The notes under the pieces are model-generated. The model had not been told where the DNA came from. It was given only the letters and a program-made list of their open reading frames with translations, and made no database searches. 64,000 nucleotides of DNA from contig NZ_CP020773.1 in NCBI RefSeq assembly GCF_002101335.1, positions 2,170,001-2,234,000 of the forward strand. The letters run 5' to 3'. A program made the position numbers and the translations under genes. Every line of letters starts with the position of its first letter. Position 1 is the first letter of the stretch. This document shows positions 25,750 through 35,727 of this stretch, in pieces. This DNA comes from Staphylococcus lutrae (GTDB lineage Bacteria > Bacillota > Bacilli > Staphylococcales > Staphylococcaceae).

Positions 25750-27740
25750 TTGGACGTTTAATTGATGATCGTTATGAATTAACACAGATTCTTGGTGGTG
25801 GCGGCATGTCGAATGTGTATGTCGCAATGGACACCATTTTAAAGCGTAAAGTGGCAGTTAAATTAATTCATATTCCGCCTAATGAAAAACAGGCGACCGT
25901 GCAACGTTTTGAAAGAGAAGTGCAAAATACAACGATATTATCACATCCTAATATTGTGAGTGTGTTAGATGTGGGCGAAGAAGTAGACTTTTTCTTTCTT
26001 GTAATGGAATATATTGAGGGTCCCACATTGTCCGATTATATTAAAGCAAATGGTCCACTCGAACCTGCGAAGGCCCTTTATTTTATTGAACAGATTTTAA
26101 ATGGGATCCGTCATGCGCATGAGCAAGGCATTGTACATCGCGATATTAAACCGCAAAATGTCATGATTGATCGCAATCAAACGTTAAAGATTGTAGATTT
26201 TGGTATTGCGAAGGCGCTAAGCGAAACGACAATGACCCAAACGAATCATGTCGTGGGCACTGTACAATATTTGTCACCAGAACAAGCAAAAGGCGAAAAG
26301 ACAGGTGAACGATCCGATATCTATTCGCTAGGGATTCTCTTATATGAAATGTTAATCGGGCATCCCCCATTTAGTGGAGAAACGGCAGTGAGTATTGCGA
26401 TTAAACAAATTCAAGAAGCCGTTCCGAATGTGACTGAGCGTAGACGAGATGTTCCACAAGCGCTCAGTAATGTGATATTAAAAGCGACCGAAAAAGAACA
26501 AAGCCAGCGTTATCGTTCTGTGTCAGAAATGGCTAATGATGTTATGTCAACATTGGATCCGAGTCGCAAAAACGAAGCCGTTTATCGCGCAGACGCATCG
26601 ACAACGAAAACGGTGCCTATCGATAAAAGTGCTTTAAAAGCGGAAACAGAAAGACGTGATCAACCAACTGAGAAAACAGCACAGATTCCTATTGTGCCGA
26701 CAAAAACAAAACCAGAGCCGCCCCCACAACGACCTGTTTATCAGCAAGCACCGCCACGTCGTTCCGTGCGAAAGAAATTGTTGTTTGGTTTGATATTATT
26801 CGTGTTATTAGGAAGTTTGATCATTTTTATGAGCTTTGCGATGATAGGAGATAAATACAGCCAAGTCCCTGAAGTGGTTGGTAAATCTAAAGTGGAAGCG
26901 GAAAGGTTGTTAAAAGAAAATAAAGTCGCAGTCGGTAAAATCAGTTATGATTACAGTGATCAGTATGCAAAAGATCGCGTGATGGGTGTTGATCCAGAAG
27001 AAGGCACAAAAGTAGAACAAAATAGCGAAATCAATCTGGTTATTTCCAAAGGACAACATATCGAAAAAATGCCACAATTGATTGGTCTTACTAAAGAAGA
27101 AGCTGAGAAAAAATTAAAAGATCTGGGCTTTAGTCGTGTCTCTTTTACGACTGCATACACACAGAACAATATCTCAAAAGGTCATATTGAAGCGCAAAGT
27201 ATTGTGGCTGGAGAAGATGTTGCGGTGACACAAGACAAAGTCGAAATTACGGAATCACTAGGTAAACGTCAAATTTACGTTGGTGATTATACAGATGAAG
27301 ATTTTGATAAAGTAAAATCAGAGTTAGAGAAAAAAGGTCTAGTTGTAGAAGTAGAAAAAGAGCGTGCGAGCACGGATGTGAAAAAGAATCATATCATAAG
27401 CCATTCTCCTAAAAAAGTGAACGTCGATGAAGGAGATACCGTGCGTTTTATCGTCTCAACGGGAGATTCCGATTCTCAATCAGACAAGAGTATAGATAAG
27501 ACCTATACTGAGACAGTCAATGTGCCTTACACTGGAAAAAATGGTAAACCTCAAAAAGTAGAGGTGTACATTACAGATAAAAATGATAACGGTGAAAGTG
27601 CAGCGGAATCATTCAATATCACTAAAGATACACCGCAAACGATGCATTTTACAGTGGCTGAAAATCAATCGGCACAGTATGAGATAAAAGTCGATGGTAA
27701 AACGGTAGTTAAGAAGAAGATTGCATATGATGACATTTAA
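25746..27740 (+). CDS. prkC: Serine/threonine protein kinase with PASTA domains
   Basis: 664 residues. Cytoplasmic kinase domain 1-270: Gly-rich loop LGGGGMSNVYV, catalytic Lys39 in VAVKLI, HRDIKPQN at 131-138 and DFG at 151-153. A proline-rich juxtamembrane linker follows, then one membrane helix at about 345-367. Outside the membrane are three PASTA repeats (VPEVVGKSKVEAERLL, MPQLIGLTKEEAEKKL, and a more diverged third from about 510) that sense muropeptides/lipid II. A C-terminal beta domain closes the protein. Also called stk1/pknB. Confidence 0.96.
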   Translation: MIGRLIDDRYELTQILGGGGMSNVYVAMDTILKRKVAVKLIHIPPNEKQATVQRFEREVQNTTILSHPNIVSVLDVGEEVDFFFLVMEYIEGPTLSDYIKANGPLEPAKALYFIEQILNGIRHAHEQGIVHRDIKPQNVMIDRNQTLKIVDFGIAKALSETTMTQTNHVVGTVQYLSPEQAKGEKTGERSDIYSLGILLYEMLIGHPPFSGETAVSIAIKQIQEAVPNVTERRRDVPQALSNVILKATEKEQSQRYRSVSEMANDVMSTLDPSRKNEAVYRADASTTKTVPIDKSALKAETERRDQPTEKTAQIPIVPTKTKPEPPPQRPVYQQAPPRRSVRKKLLFGLILFVLLGSLIIFMSFAMIGDKYSQVPEVVGKSKVEAERLLKENKVAVGKISYDYSDQYAKDRVMGVDPEEGTKVEQNSEINLVISKGQHIEKMPQLIGLTKEEAEKKLKDLGFSRVSFTTAYTQNNISKGHIEAQSIVAGEDVAVTQDKVEITESLGKRQIYVGDYTDEDFDKVKSELEKKGLVVEVEKERASTDVKKNHIISHSPKKVNVDEGDTVRFIVSTGDSDSQSDKSIDKTYTETVNVPYTGKNGKPQKVEVYITDKNDNGESAAESFNITKDTPQTMHFTVAENQSAQYEIKVDGKTVVKKKIAYDDI

Positions 27741-27758
27741 TGAATAAGGACGATAAAA

Positions 27759-27812
27759 GTACACAGATCGTGAAGCTGTAACAAGTGAGCGCATCTGTGT
27801 GCTTTTTATTAT
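27759..27812 (+). terminator. Terminator after prkC
   Basis: ACACAGAT (27761-27768) pairs with ATCTGTGT (27793-27800) across a 24-base loop, followed by GCTTTTTATT. Confidence 0.6.
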
Positions 27813-27966
27813 TCTCAAAAATCATGCATCATCGGGTGCGATTTCGGGTAGATGATTTAGAAGCATTCATTTGGAATGACGGCAAAGGGTGTATTTTGTA
27901 ATGTATTACAAAACCAAGCCGTTTATTAAAATGAAAATGTAAAAAATGTTTTGAGGGGATGAGACA

Positions 27967-29238
27967 GTGAATAAGAAATTACCAAAAGATACGGGATTAG
28001 ACAATACGTTAAAAATCATCAACGAGGCTTATACTTATGTACCTAAACGACTAGAAAAATTTGGGACGAAAGCATTTGAAACACGCGCTTTAGGAATGAA
28101 ACCCATTACAGTCATGAGTGGGAAAGCGGCGGCGGAATTATTTTACGACAATGATAAAGTATCACGTACAGGGACGTTACCCAAACGTGTCGTCCATACT
28201 TTGTTCGGCAAAGGTGCGATTCATACGACTGAAGGAAAAGTACATGTTAATCGTAAAGCGCTGTTTATGTCGTTAATGACAGAAAAGAACTTAAAATATT
28301 TGCGCGAATTGACACGCCATTATTGGTTTATGCATACAGAACGCATGCAAAATATGGATGAAGTCAGTGTCTATAAAGAAGCGGGCATTATTTTAACTAA
28401 AGTAGGCTTTCGTTGGGCAGGTTTGAAACAAACGGATGAAGAGGCAGTAAAAAATGCAGAAGATATGAATAAGATGATTGATTCATTTAGTCGTTTAGGA
28501 CAATCTGTTAAAGGCTATCGTCAAGCGAAGAAAGCACGTGCACGAGTGGAACAATTTTTACGAGACCAAATTAAAGCGGTCCGTGAAAATAAACAATATG
28601 CTGAACCGGGGACCGCTTTATATGAATTTGCGCACTGGAAAGATTTAAAAGGACAACCGATGGATCTTCATCTCTGTGCAGTGGACTTAATGAATATTGT
28701 ACGTCCCCTTGTTGCGGTCAATCGCTTTATCAGTTATGCGGTAAAAGCCCTGATTGAATTTGATCAAGAACGTCAAAAATTACAAGTGACGCATGACCCG
28801 AATTATGCCTATAAATTTGCACAAGAAGTACGCCGTATTTTTCCATTTGTTCCTTTTTTACCAGGGAAATTAAAGAAAACAATAGACTTTGACGGATTTA
28901 AAATTAAAAAGGGGACAATGGTTGCGCTGGATATTTTCGGAACGACCCACGACCCTGAATTATTTAAAAACCCTTATCAATTTAACCCTAATCGTTTTGA
29001 AAAATGGGATGGCAGTCCATTCGATTTAATTCCACAAGGCGGTGGTGATTTTTATACCAATCATCGCTGTGCGGGAGAATGGATGACGATTATTGTTATG
29101 GAAGAAACAGTGCAATATTTTGCTAATAAAATTGATTTTGAAGTGCCTGCTCAAGATTTAAGTGTGAAACTGGATCGTTTTCCAGGTAAAGTGACGAGCG
29201 GGACTTTAATCAAAAACGTTCGTCCTAGACGTTCATAG
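27967..29238 (+). CDS. CYP152-family cytochrome P450, OleT-like fatty acid decarboxylase/peroxygenase
   Basis: 423 residues, GTG start at 27967 with GAGGGGATGA upstream. CYP152 signatures: the conserved Arg-Pro pair in MNIVRPLVAVNRF (R246-P247), which binds the fatty acid carboxylate, and the heme ligand loop PQGGGDFYTNHRCAGEW with Cys368. At the position separating hydroxylases (Gln) from OleT-type decarboxylases (His), this protein has His86 in GAIHTTEGKVHVNRK. Phe80, His86 and Arg246 line up one residue after OleT Phe79, His85 and Arg245. Such enzymes use H2O2 and form terminal alkenes or hydroxy acids. It is a single gene with its own terminator, not shared by S. aureus at this spot as I recall. 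Activity is inferred. Confidence 0.88.
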   Translation: MNKKLPKDTGLDNTLKIINEAYTYVPKRLEKFGTKAFETRALGMKPITVMSGKAAAELFYDNDKVSRTGTLPKRVVHTLFGKGAIHTTEGKVHVNRKALFMSLMTEKNLKYLRELTRHYWFMHTERMQNMDEVSVYKEAGIILTKVGFRWAGLKQTDEEAVKNAEDMNKMIDSFSRLGQSVKGYRQAKKARARVEQFLRDQIKAVRENKQYAEPGTALYEFAHWKDLKGQPMDLHLCAVDLMNIVRPLVAVNRFISYAVKALIEFDQERQKLQVTHDPNYAYKFAQEVRRIFPFVPFLPGKLKKTIDFDGFKIKKGTMVALDIFGTTHDPELFKNPYQFNPNRFEKWDGSPFDLIPQGGGDFYTNHRCAGEWMTIIVMEETVQYFANKIDFEVPAQDLSVKLDRFPGKVTSGTLIKNVRPRRS

Positions 29239-29637
29239 AAATAAAAGAGATGCACAGGGCTACCCTGAATGGAGATCAGAGTATACAAGTGTCATCGTAT
29301 ACAGAGATGTTGACAGATGCTATCGAGATGATTTGACTTGTGATGGGGTGCTGTCGCCGTGTCGTCTTTGCTTCATTCAATAAAACGAAGGCGATAAAAT
29401 CGGACGGGTGAAATGACTAAAGGAATTTCACTTTTCCGGTTTTTCTTTATGACTACAATTGCGTCGTTCTTATCATGATGAAGGTTCCTTATGATGGGGT
29501 AACATGGGTGTACGATGAACGCATGCGCATCGTAGGATGATCAAATGAAATACGATACCCAGAGATTGCAGATACGGGATTTATTCATGTCTTTGTGCAA
29601 TAGCCTTTGATATAATAAGTGAGGAGATAACATAAAA
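29239..29637. other. Gene-free stretch between the P450 and rsgA
   Basis: About 400 bases. Apart from the P450 terminator at 29401-29447 I see no coding signal. A TATAAT-like box at 29612-29617 (GATATAATAAG) is placed to drive rsgA. Confidence 0.5.
29401..29447 (+). terminator. Terminator after the P450 gene
   Basis: GTGAAAT (29408-29414) pairs with ATTTCAC (29425-29431), extended by CGGA with TCCGG, followed by a T tract. Confidence 0.7.
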
Positions 29638-29649
29638 AGAGGTGTGAAT

Positions 29650-30525
29650 TTGGAAACGGGTCGAATCATTAAATCTATTAGTGGCGTATATCGTGTTGAC
29701 GTGGCTGGCGAATGGTATGATGCACAGCCTCGGGGGCTCTTCAGAAAAAAACAAATATCGCCTATTGTTGGAGACATCGTTGATATTGATATAGAAACGC
29801 ATGCTTCAGGGTATATTCAACATATTCATCCACGTAAAAATGAATTAAAACGTCCTCCAGTGAGCAACATTGATTTGCTCATTGTAGTGATGAGTGCGGT
29901 GTCACCTGACTTCTCGACGCAATTACTCGATCGTTTTCTTGTCATTGCGCATTCATACGGTTTAACACCGAGTATTTTGATTACTAAAAAAGATTTAGCA
30001 ACGCCTAAAGAACAAGCAGTCGTTGTAGCGTGTCTGAAATACTATGAGCAAATCGGTTATCAAACGCAATTTATCGGTGCGCAAGATGATGTGAAAAAAG
30101 TCTTTCGTGAGTGGGCGCCCGGTTTAGCTGTATTAAGTGGACAATCAGGTGTAGGAAAGTCGACATTATTAAATCGTTATCAACCACAATTGGACTTACA
30201 GACGAATGAAATTTCGCAGTCTCTGAATAGGGGGAAACATACGACGCGACATGTTGAATTGTATGTGCGCGAAAATGGACATATCGCTGACACACCCGGT
30301 TTTAGTGCGCTAGATTTCAATCATATCGAGAAAGAAGATTTACGCCATTATTTTATCGATATTGCTGCGTTAGGTGAACAATGTAAATTCAGAGATTGTT
30401 ATCATATCAATGAACCTCATTGTCATGTTAAAGCGATGATAGATACAGGTGAATTGCCAGCATTTCGCTATGAACATTACGTCCAGCTTTATAATGAAAT
30501 ATCCAATCGAAAGGTAAGATACTAA
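29650..30525 (+). CDS. rsgA: Small ribosomal subunit biogenesis GTPase RsgA
   Basis: 291 residues with a TTG start at 29650 (METGRIIKS), which has GAGGTG six bases upstream; the GTG at 29644 would leave no spacing. Circularly permuted GTPase: an N-terminal OB fold, G4 ITKKD, then G1 GQSGVGKST and G3 DTPGFS. A C-terminal zinc knuckle follows ([14 protein letters not shown]). It helps mature the 30S decoding centre. It overlaps rpe by one base (TAATG). Confidence 0.94.
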   Translation: METGRIIKSISGVYRVDVAGEWYDAQPRGLFRKKQISPIVGDIVDIDIETHASGYIQHIHPRKNELKRPPVSNIDLLIVVMSAVSPDFSTQLLDRFLVIAHSYGLTPSILITKKDLATPKEQAVVVACLKYYEQIGYQTQFIGAQDDVKKVFREWAPGLAVLSGQSGVGKSTLLNRYQPQLDLQTNEISQSLNRGKHTTRHVELYVRENGHIADTPGFSALDFNHIEKEDLRHYFIDIAALGEQCKFRDCYHINEPHCHVKAMIDTGELPAFRYEHYVQLYNEISNRKVRY

Positions 30526-31178
30526 TGACAAAAGTTTTCCCTTCTTTATTATCAGCTGATTTTTTAAATTTGAAAGAAGAATTGTTGAGATTAGAACAAA
30601 GTGGTGTAGATGGTTTACATTTTGACGTGATGGATGGTCGCTTTGTGCCTAATATTTCAATTGGTTTTCCTGTTCTTGAAGCGATTCGAGCAGCAACCGC
30701 ATTACCCATTGATGTCCATTTGATGATTGAAAATCCGGATGATTATGTGAATGATTTTGCAGATAAAGGTGCAAATAAAATTTCTGTTCACCTTGAAGGA
30801 ACGCCGCATATTCATCGCGTTGTTCAGAATATTAAAAGCCATGGTGTCGAAGCGGGAGTAGTGATTAATCCGGGTACACCAGTACACGCATTAGAGGCTA
30901 TTTTAAGTCAAGTGGATTTTATTTTAATCATGTCTGTAAATCCAGGTTTCGGTGGCCAAGCGTTTATTCCTGAATCAGTCGATAAAATCAAACAATTATC
31001 AGCTTTACGTGCTGCGCGTCAACTCGATTTTCGAATTGAAGTCGATGGGGGAATAAATGCGCAAACGGCCCGACAAGTTGTTGAAGCGGGAGCAGATTGG
31101 CTTGTCGCGGGTTCTTATTTTTTTAGTCAAGATCATTATCAAGAGGCGACGCAACGCTTAAAAGGAACTGTATCATGA
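30525..31178 (+). CDS. rpe: Ribulose-phosphate 3-epimerase
   Basis: 217 residues. A TIM-barrel enzyme interconverting ribulose 5-phosphate and xylulose 5-phosphate. Catalytic and metal residues are in HFDVMDGRFVPN and DVHLMI, with phosphate binding in MSVNPGFGGQAF and VDGGIN. It overlaps rsgA upstream and thiN downstream (ATGA). Confidence 0.96.
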   Translation: MTKVFPSLLSADFLNLKEELLRLEQSGVDGLHFDVMDGRFVPNISIGFPVLEAIRAATALPIDVHLMIENPDDYVNDFADKGANKISVHLEGTPHIHRVVQNIKSHGVEAGVVINPGTPVHALEAILSQVDFILIMSVNPGFGGQAFIPESVDKIKQLSALRAARQLDFRIEVDGGINAQTARQVVEAGADWLVAGSYFFSQDHYQEATQRLKGTVS

Positions 31179-31813
31179 CAAAAGGTAAAATACGTTTAGT
31201 CTGTCGGATGAGTGGACTTCCATCCTGCTTATTGAGTCATCAGGAGACGGCATGGGCAGGGGTAGACAGAGGCGCTTTGATTTTACTTCAAAATGGCATT
31301 GTGCCTGAATTTGCAGTCGGAGATTTTGATTCGATGACGGCTGAAGAACGGGAATGGATGCAATCGAAAATCGTTGTTCATCCAGTTCCTGCAGAAAAAG
31401 CAGATACCGATTTAGCCCTTGCCGTGCATCAAGCTGTGGCGTTAGGCTATTCAGACATTGAAATTTATGGTGCAACTGGGGGGCGACTGGATCATTTTAT
31501 GGGAGCGATGCAATTACTTCAACATCCAGGTTTTAAACATCATCATATTAAACTCATCGATGCGCAAAATGAAATCATGTATTATCCAGCAGGACAATAC
31601 AGTATCCCGTATTGTGCCCCTTATACGTATATTTCTTTTATACCCGGTAGAGATGAAGTGGTTTTATCGTTATCAGGTTTTAAATATAACTTGGAGGCGC
31701 AATCACTTGAGCGTGGTCGGACGCTCACAGTCTCAAATGAGTTTGCAGCAGATTATGGTGAACTGACCATTCATCAAGGTGGCGTGTATGTGATGAGAAG
31801 TCGTGATGAATAG
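31175..31813 (+). CDS. thiN: Thiamine pyrophosphokinase
   Basis: 212 residues. It converts thiamine to thiamine diphosphate. Motifs GDFDSMTAEE, KADTDLALAV and GATGGRLDHFMGAMQLL are the conserved catalytic segments, and the C-terminal beta domain binds thiamine. It is the last gene of rsgA-rpe-thiN. Confidence 0.95.
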   Translation: MTKGKIRLVCRMSGLPSCLLSHQETAWAGVDRGALILLQNGIVPEFAVGDFDSMTAEEREWMQSKIVVHPVPAEKADTDLALAVHQAVALGYSDIEIYGATGGRLDHFMGAMQLLQHPGFKHHHIKLIDAQNEIMYYPAGQYSIPYCAPYTYISFIPGRDEVVLSLSGFKYNLEAQSLERGRTLTVSNEFAADYGELTIHQGGVYVMRSRDE

Positions 31814-31847
31814 GCGTGTATGTGAGCGATAAATATCATGAATGATG

Positions 31848-31892
31848 AAATCGGACTGGTCAAAATTCGTATTGATTTGACCAGTCCGATTG
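31848..31892. terminator. Hairpin between thiN and rpmB
   Basis: AATCGGACTGGTCAAA and TTTGACCAGTCCGATT form a perfect 16-bp stem (31849-31864, 31876-31891). There is no good T tract, so it may be a transcript-stabilising end. Confidence 0.65.
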
Positions 31893-31899
31893 ATTATAA

Positions 31900-31936
31900 A
31901 AAACAAAAAACGTGTCTCCCACATAAAGACACGTTT
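31900..31936 (-). terminator. Terminator of rpmB
   Basis: On the minus strand AACGTGTCT pairs with AGACACGTT, followed by T5GT4. Confidence 0.85.
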
Positions 31937-31957
31937 CGATACAATATATGATGTTAA

Positions 31958-32146
31958 TTATACGCGAGTAACTTTACCTGATTTTAAAGCACGAGCTGAA
32001 ACCCAAACTTTTTTAGGTTTGCCATCAACGAGAATTCTTACTTTTTGTAAGTTTGCATTCCAACGACGCTTAGTTGAATTTAATGCGTGTGAACGACTGT
32101 TTCCTGTTGAAGCTTTACGTCCTGTTACGAAACATTCTTTACCCAT
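31958..32146 (-). CDS. rpmB: 50S ribosomal protein L28
   Basis: 62 residues from ATG 32146 ([13 protein letters not shown]), with GGAGG seven bases upstream; a second ATG lies directly before it. Sequence is nearly that of S. aureus L28, including [13 protein letters not shown] and the C-terminal [14 protein letters not shown]. Only the first of the possible zinc cysteines remains. Transcribed opposite to its neighbours. Confidence 0.96.
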   Translation of the reverse strand: MGKECFVTGRKASTGNSRSHALNSTKRRWNANLQKVRILVDGKPKKVWVSARALKSGKVTRV

Positions 32147-32199
32147 CATCGTACCTCCTTTAAGAAATACAAATACACATTTCTACTACATACTAAAAC

Positions 32200-32228
32200 A
32201 ATATACCACAACAGTCATTGACATGCAA
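32200..32228 (-). promoter_or_regulatory. rpmB promoter
   Basis: On the minus strand TTGCAT (32228-32223) and TATATT (32205-32200) are 17 bases apart, about 50 bases before the start codon. Confidence 0.65.
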
Positions 32229-32479
32229 TAAAAAAACAGGTTATATTTTCATAAATTACTTTTTGTACAGTACACTTTCTGATATAATTTGAAGTTGTGA
32301 TTAACTGTTAGGCATTAGAAAATCGTTACTATTCATCTCTTGTTGGCAACAAAGAATAAGATATAGTAATATAAAACCAATAGAAACAAGATTATTTTAT
32401 TAAAATTATGCATTAAATTTTTTTAAATATATAGACAGCTATGATGATAAAATGAATTTGTAAATGGGAGGCGTAAAAT
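32229..32479 (+). promoter_or_regulatory. Upstream region of the Gls24/Asp23-family gene and fakA
   Basis: The whole gap between rpmB and the next gene is 330 bases. A TATAAT at 32283-32288 is the best -10 candidate, leaving a leader of about 190 nt before the GGGAGG ribosome binding site at 32465. I see no gene or clear riboswitch in the leader. Confidence 0.4.
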
Positions 32480-32854
32480 ATGGCTTTAGAAATTACAAAT
32501 GAATATGGAAGTATTGATATCTCAAATGAAGTCATTGCATCTATAGTAGGTGGTAAAGCAGTCGAATGTTATGGGATTGTGGGCATGGCTTCACGTCAAC
32601 AAGTCCGAGATGGGCTGGCGGAAATTCTAGGACATGAAAATTATGCGAAAGGGATCGTTGTGAGGGAAGATAATGGTGTTTTAGATGTAGATATGCACAT
32701 TATTGTGAGTTATGGTGTGAAAATTTCTGAAGTTGCACAAAACGTGCAAGCGACAGTGAAGTATACACTTGAAAACACATTGAAACTTAAAGTCAACTCT
32801 GTAAATATTTTTGTTCAGGGCGTGCGTTTTATTAATGACAGGAAAGAAAATTAG
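32480..32854 (+). CDS. Asp23/Gls24 family envelope stress protein (YloU)
   Basis: 124 residues. The Asp23 domain is clear: YGSIDISNEVIASIVGGKAVE, ECYGIVGMAS and LDVDMHIIVSYGVKISEVAQ. It is the smaller YloU type always found ahead of fakA in Firmicutes, not Asp23 itself. The precise function is unknown; a membrane-associated role is likely. Twelve bases separate it from fakA. Confidence 0.93.
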   Translation: MALEITNEYGSIDISNEVIASIVGGKAVECYGIVGMASRQQVRDGLAEILGHENYAKGIVVREDNGVLDVDMHIIVSYGVKISEVAQNVQATVKYTLENTLKLKVNSVNIFVQGVRFINDRKEN

Positions 32855-32866
32855 GAGGATATTTGC

Positions 32867-34534
32867 ATGGTAACTAAAATCAACGGTAATTTATTTGCCG
32901 ACATGATTATACAAGGGGCACAGAATTTATCTAATAATGCGGATATGGTAGATGCATTAAATGTTTATCCAGTGCCAGATGGGGATACAGGAACCAATAT
33001 GAACTTATCGATGACATCGGGGCGTGAAGAAGTTCAAGCGCATTTAACTGCGCATATTGGTGATTTAGGAAAGGCTTTCTCTAAAGGGTTGTTGATGGGT
33101 GCACGGGGTAACTCAGGTGTCATCTTGTCGCAAATCTTTCGTGGTTTTTCTAAAGCGTTAGAAGATAAGGCAGAGATTGACGCAAAACAGTTTGCGGAGA
33201 GTTTTGATGCAGGTGTTAAAACGGCGTATAAAGCAGTGATGAAACCGGTAGAAGGTACGATTTTAACTGTTGCTAAAGAGGCAGGACACGCTGCAATGGC
33301 AAAAGCTTCAGAAACAGATGACTGTTTAGAAGTCATGATGCACGTCTACAAAGAGGCACAAAAGGCATTGGAAAACACACCGAACTTGTTACCTGTACTG
33401 AAAGAAGTAGGGGTTGTCGATAGTGGTGGAAAAGGACTTACGCTAGTTTATGAGGGCTTTTTAAAAGCGATGAGAGGCGAAAAAATTGAAGCTGAAACAT
33501 CTAAGGTCGACCAGGACACATTCTTTAATGATCAGCATGATTTCCACGGTGTAATGGACACTGAAGATATCGTTTATGGGTATTGTACTGAAATGATGGT
33601 TCGCTTTCAGTCCGGTAAAAAACCTTTTGACGAAGCCGATTTTAGAACGGAAATGAGCCGATTTGGCGATTCTTTACTTGTCATTAGTGATGACGAAATT
33701 GTAAAAGTACATGTTCATACGGAAACACCGGGTGAGGTTTTCTCATTCGGTCAAAAGTACGGCGAATTGATTAAAGTTAAAGCTGAGAACATGAGAGAAC
33801 AACACAGGGAGTTGCTACGTAAAGAAGCCGTAACGCATTCACGTTCTAAGAAAGAGGCGGCTGAAAAACAACAAACCGTTGAAACAGCGATTATTACGAT
33901 TTCGATGGGAGAGGGCATTACTGAACTTTTCAAATCAATGGGTGCCACACATATTATTAGTGGCGGACAAACGATGAACCCTTCTACCGAAGACATTGTT
34001 AAAGTGATTAATGAGAGTGGTTGTAAGCGCGCGATCATATTACCAAACAATAAAAATATTCAAATGGCGAGTCAACAAGCGGCGGATATTGTCGATGCGG
34101 AAACTGTCATTATTCCAACACGTACAATTCCTCAAGGCATGGCTGCATTGTTCCATTATGATGACAGCGAAGATATGGCGACTAACAAAGAAGCCATGAC
34201 AGCAGCAATCAAAGATGTGAAATCAGGTGCAATGACGTATGCAGTGAGAGATACGAAAATAGAAGGAATCGAAATTGAAAAAGATGCTTTTATTGGACTG
34301 ATTGAAGATAAAATTGTAGCGAGTGATCGCGACAAGAAAAACGTGTTACAACAAACTTTGGAATCGATGTTAAATGATGATAGTGAAATTTTAACAATCA
34401 TTACGGGTGAGGAAGCGGATGCAGATTTGACAGCGTGGATTGAAACATTTGTAGAAACGCAATATGAAGAAGTTGAAATCGAAGTACAAAATGGTCAACA
34501 ACCGATCTATCCATATTTATTTGCCGTTGAATAA
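32867..34534 (+). CDS. fakA: Fatty acid kinase, ATP-binding subunit FakA
   Basis: 555 residues. With a FakB acyl carrier (not in this window) it phosphorylates exogenous fatty acids for phospholipid synthesis by PlsX/PlsY. The N-terminal DAK2/DhaL domain has [18 protein letters not shown], with the Asp residues that hold Mg-ATP, and [17 protein letters not shown]; middle and C-terminal DegV-like parts follow ([27 protein letters not shown]). Strong GGAGG precedes it. Confidence 0.95.
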   Translation: MVTKINGNLFADMIIQGAQNLSNNADMVDALNVYPVPDGDTGTNMNLSMTSGREEVQAHLTAHIGDLGKAFSKGLLMGARGNSGVILSQIFRGFSKALEDKAEIDAKQFAESFDAGVKTAYKAVMKPVEGTILTVAKEAGHAAMAKASETDDCLEVMMHVYKEAQKALENTPNLLPVLKEVGVVDSGGKGLTLVYEGFLKAMRGEKIEAETSKVDQDTFFNDQHDFHGVMDTEDIVYGYCTEMMVRFQSGKKPFDEADFRTEMSRFGDSLLVISDDEIVKVHVHTETPGEVFSFGQKYGELIKVKAENMREQHRELLRKEAVTHSRSKKEAAEKQQTVETAIITISMGEGITELFKSMGATHIISGGQTMNPSTEDIVKVINESGCKRAIILPNNKNIQMASQQAADIVDAETVIIPTRTIPQGMAALFHYDDSEDMATNKEAMTAAIKDVKSGAMTYAVRDTKIEGIEIEKDAFIGLIEDKIVASDRDKKNVLQQTLESMLNDDSEILTIITGEEADADLTAWIETFVETQYEEVEIEVQNGQQPIYPYLFAVE

Positions 34535-34560
34535 TGAGATAGTCATACTGTTTTAAAATA

Positions 34561-34602
34561 AAAAGCATCAAACAATGATAAGTCGTTGTTTGATGCTTTT
34601 TA
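34561..34602 (+). terminator. Terminator after fakA
   Basis: AAAAGCATCAAACAA and TTGTTTGATGCTTTT, a perfect 15-bp stem. Confidence 0.9.
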
Positions 34603-35046
34603 GAGGTTTGAATCCATTTTTAAAATGCAGTTTTGAGGTGAAGCGTTTGACGAGCACCATAGTCGAGCGGACGTCGTATGATTGTAGCACAACAGGTACG
34701 ATATGTTCTCAAAGTATCTTATGTCATATTTATTCAAAAGTGATATCGTGTACCCTCATTTTTCTTAATGATGTGTAATTTTTAGATGAGGTGGGTATGG
34801 TGAATACGACTTCAAAGTGAAGCGCCATTCAACTTTTTGTATTACTGAAGTAAATTCATCCTCAGTTGTTTTTTGCGATGACAGGGGGTGAGGTTCTTTC
34901 ATCACGAAATAAAACACGTTGTTCATTAAAATAAAAATCAAAATATAAAAAAATTCATAAGAAGAAACTTCAAAAATTACATTACAAAGAGAACATTGTT
35001 ATAATGGAGTGACACATTTGATGGTCTTTGATGAGGGGGAGCAAAA
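34603..35046 (+). promoter_or_regulatory. Upstream region of sdaAB
   Basis: 444 bases without a credible gene. TATAAT at 35000-35005 is a likely -10. Further upstream, TACCCTCAT (34751-34759) can pair with ATGAGGTGGGTA (34787-34798) as a hairpin with a two-base bulge. What else regulates it is not visible. Confidence 0.4.
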
Positions 35047-35727
35047 ATGAAATATAAAAGTGTTTTTGATATTATCGGACCGACGATGGTTGGGCCATCG
35101 TCTTCACATACAGCTGGCGCCGTTAGAATTGGTCGGGTCGCGCGCGACTTGTTTGGTCAGCAGCCAGATCGAGCCGACATCTATTTGTACGGTTCCTTCA
35201 TGGAAACTTATAAAGGACATGGGACAGATGTTGCATTAGTCGGAGGTTTGTTAGGTTATGACACCGATGATGATCGTATAGAAACGAGTTTAGATACGGC
35301 TGAAAAAGCAGGTATGAAAGTCCATTTCATAGAGATGACAGAGGAACGTTCACACCCGAATACAGCAATCATAGATATGACAGATAGCGATAAAAATATT
35401 TCTGTTGAAGGTGTATCTATCGGTGGTGGTAAAATAGAAGTCGTAGCGATTAATGGTTTTCCGTTAGCGATAAGTGGTAATTATCCTACATTGCTTGTAT
35501 TTCACCAAGATACATTTGGAACAATTGGAAAAGTCGCTAATATTATTGGTGATCGAGGCATCAATGTAGGGAGTATGCAGGTTTCCCGTAAAGAAAAAGG
35601 AGATCAAGCGTTAATGACTTGTGAGCTAGATGAGGATGTCAATGAAGAAATACTCAATTTAATTCGACAAGTACCAGGTGTCGTAACAGTTTCGTTAATG
35701 GGGATAAGTCATGATGACAGAAGTTAA
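35047..35727 (+). CDS. sdaAB: L-serine dehydratase, iron-sulfur type, beta subunit
   Basis: 226 residues. Together with SdaAA it deaminates serine to pyruvate using a [4Fe-4S] cluster. N-terminal domain with GPTMVGPSSSHTAGAVRIG; C-terminal ACT domain from about 150 (LLVFHQDTFGTIGKVANIIG), probably for serine sensing. GAGGGGGAG precedes it. Overlaps sdaAA by 17 bases. Confidence 0.95.
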   Translation: MKYKSVFDIIGPTMVGPSSSHTAGAVRIGRVARDLFGQQPDRADIYLYGSFMETYKGHGTDVALVGGLLGYDTDDDRIETSLDTAEKAGMKVHFIEMTEERSHPNTAIIDMTDSDKNISVEGVSIGGGKIEVVAINGFPLAISGNYPTLLVFHQDTFGTIGKVANIIGDRGINVGSMQVSRKEKGDQALMTCELDEDVNEEILNLIRQVPGVVTVSLMGISHDDRS

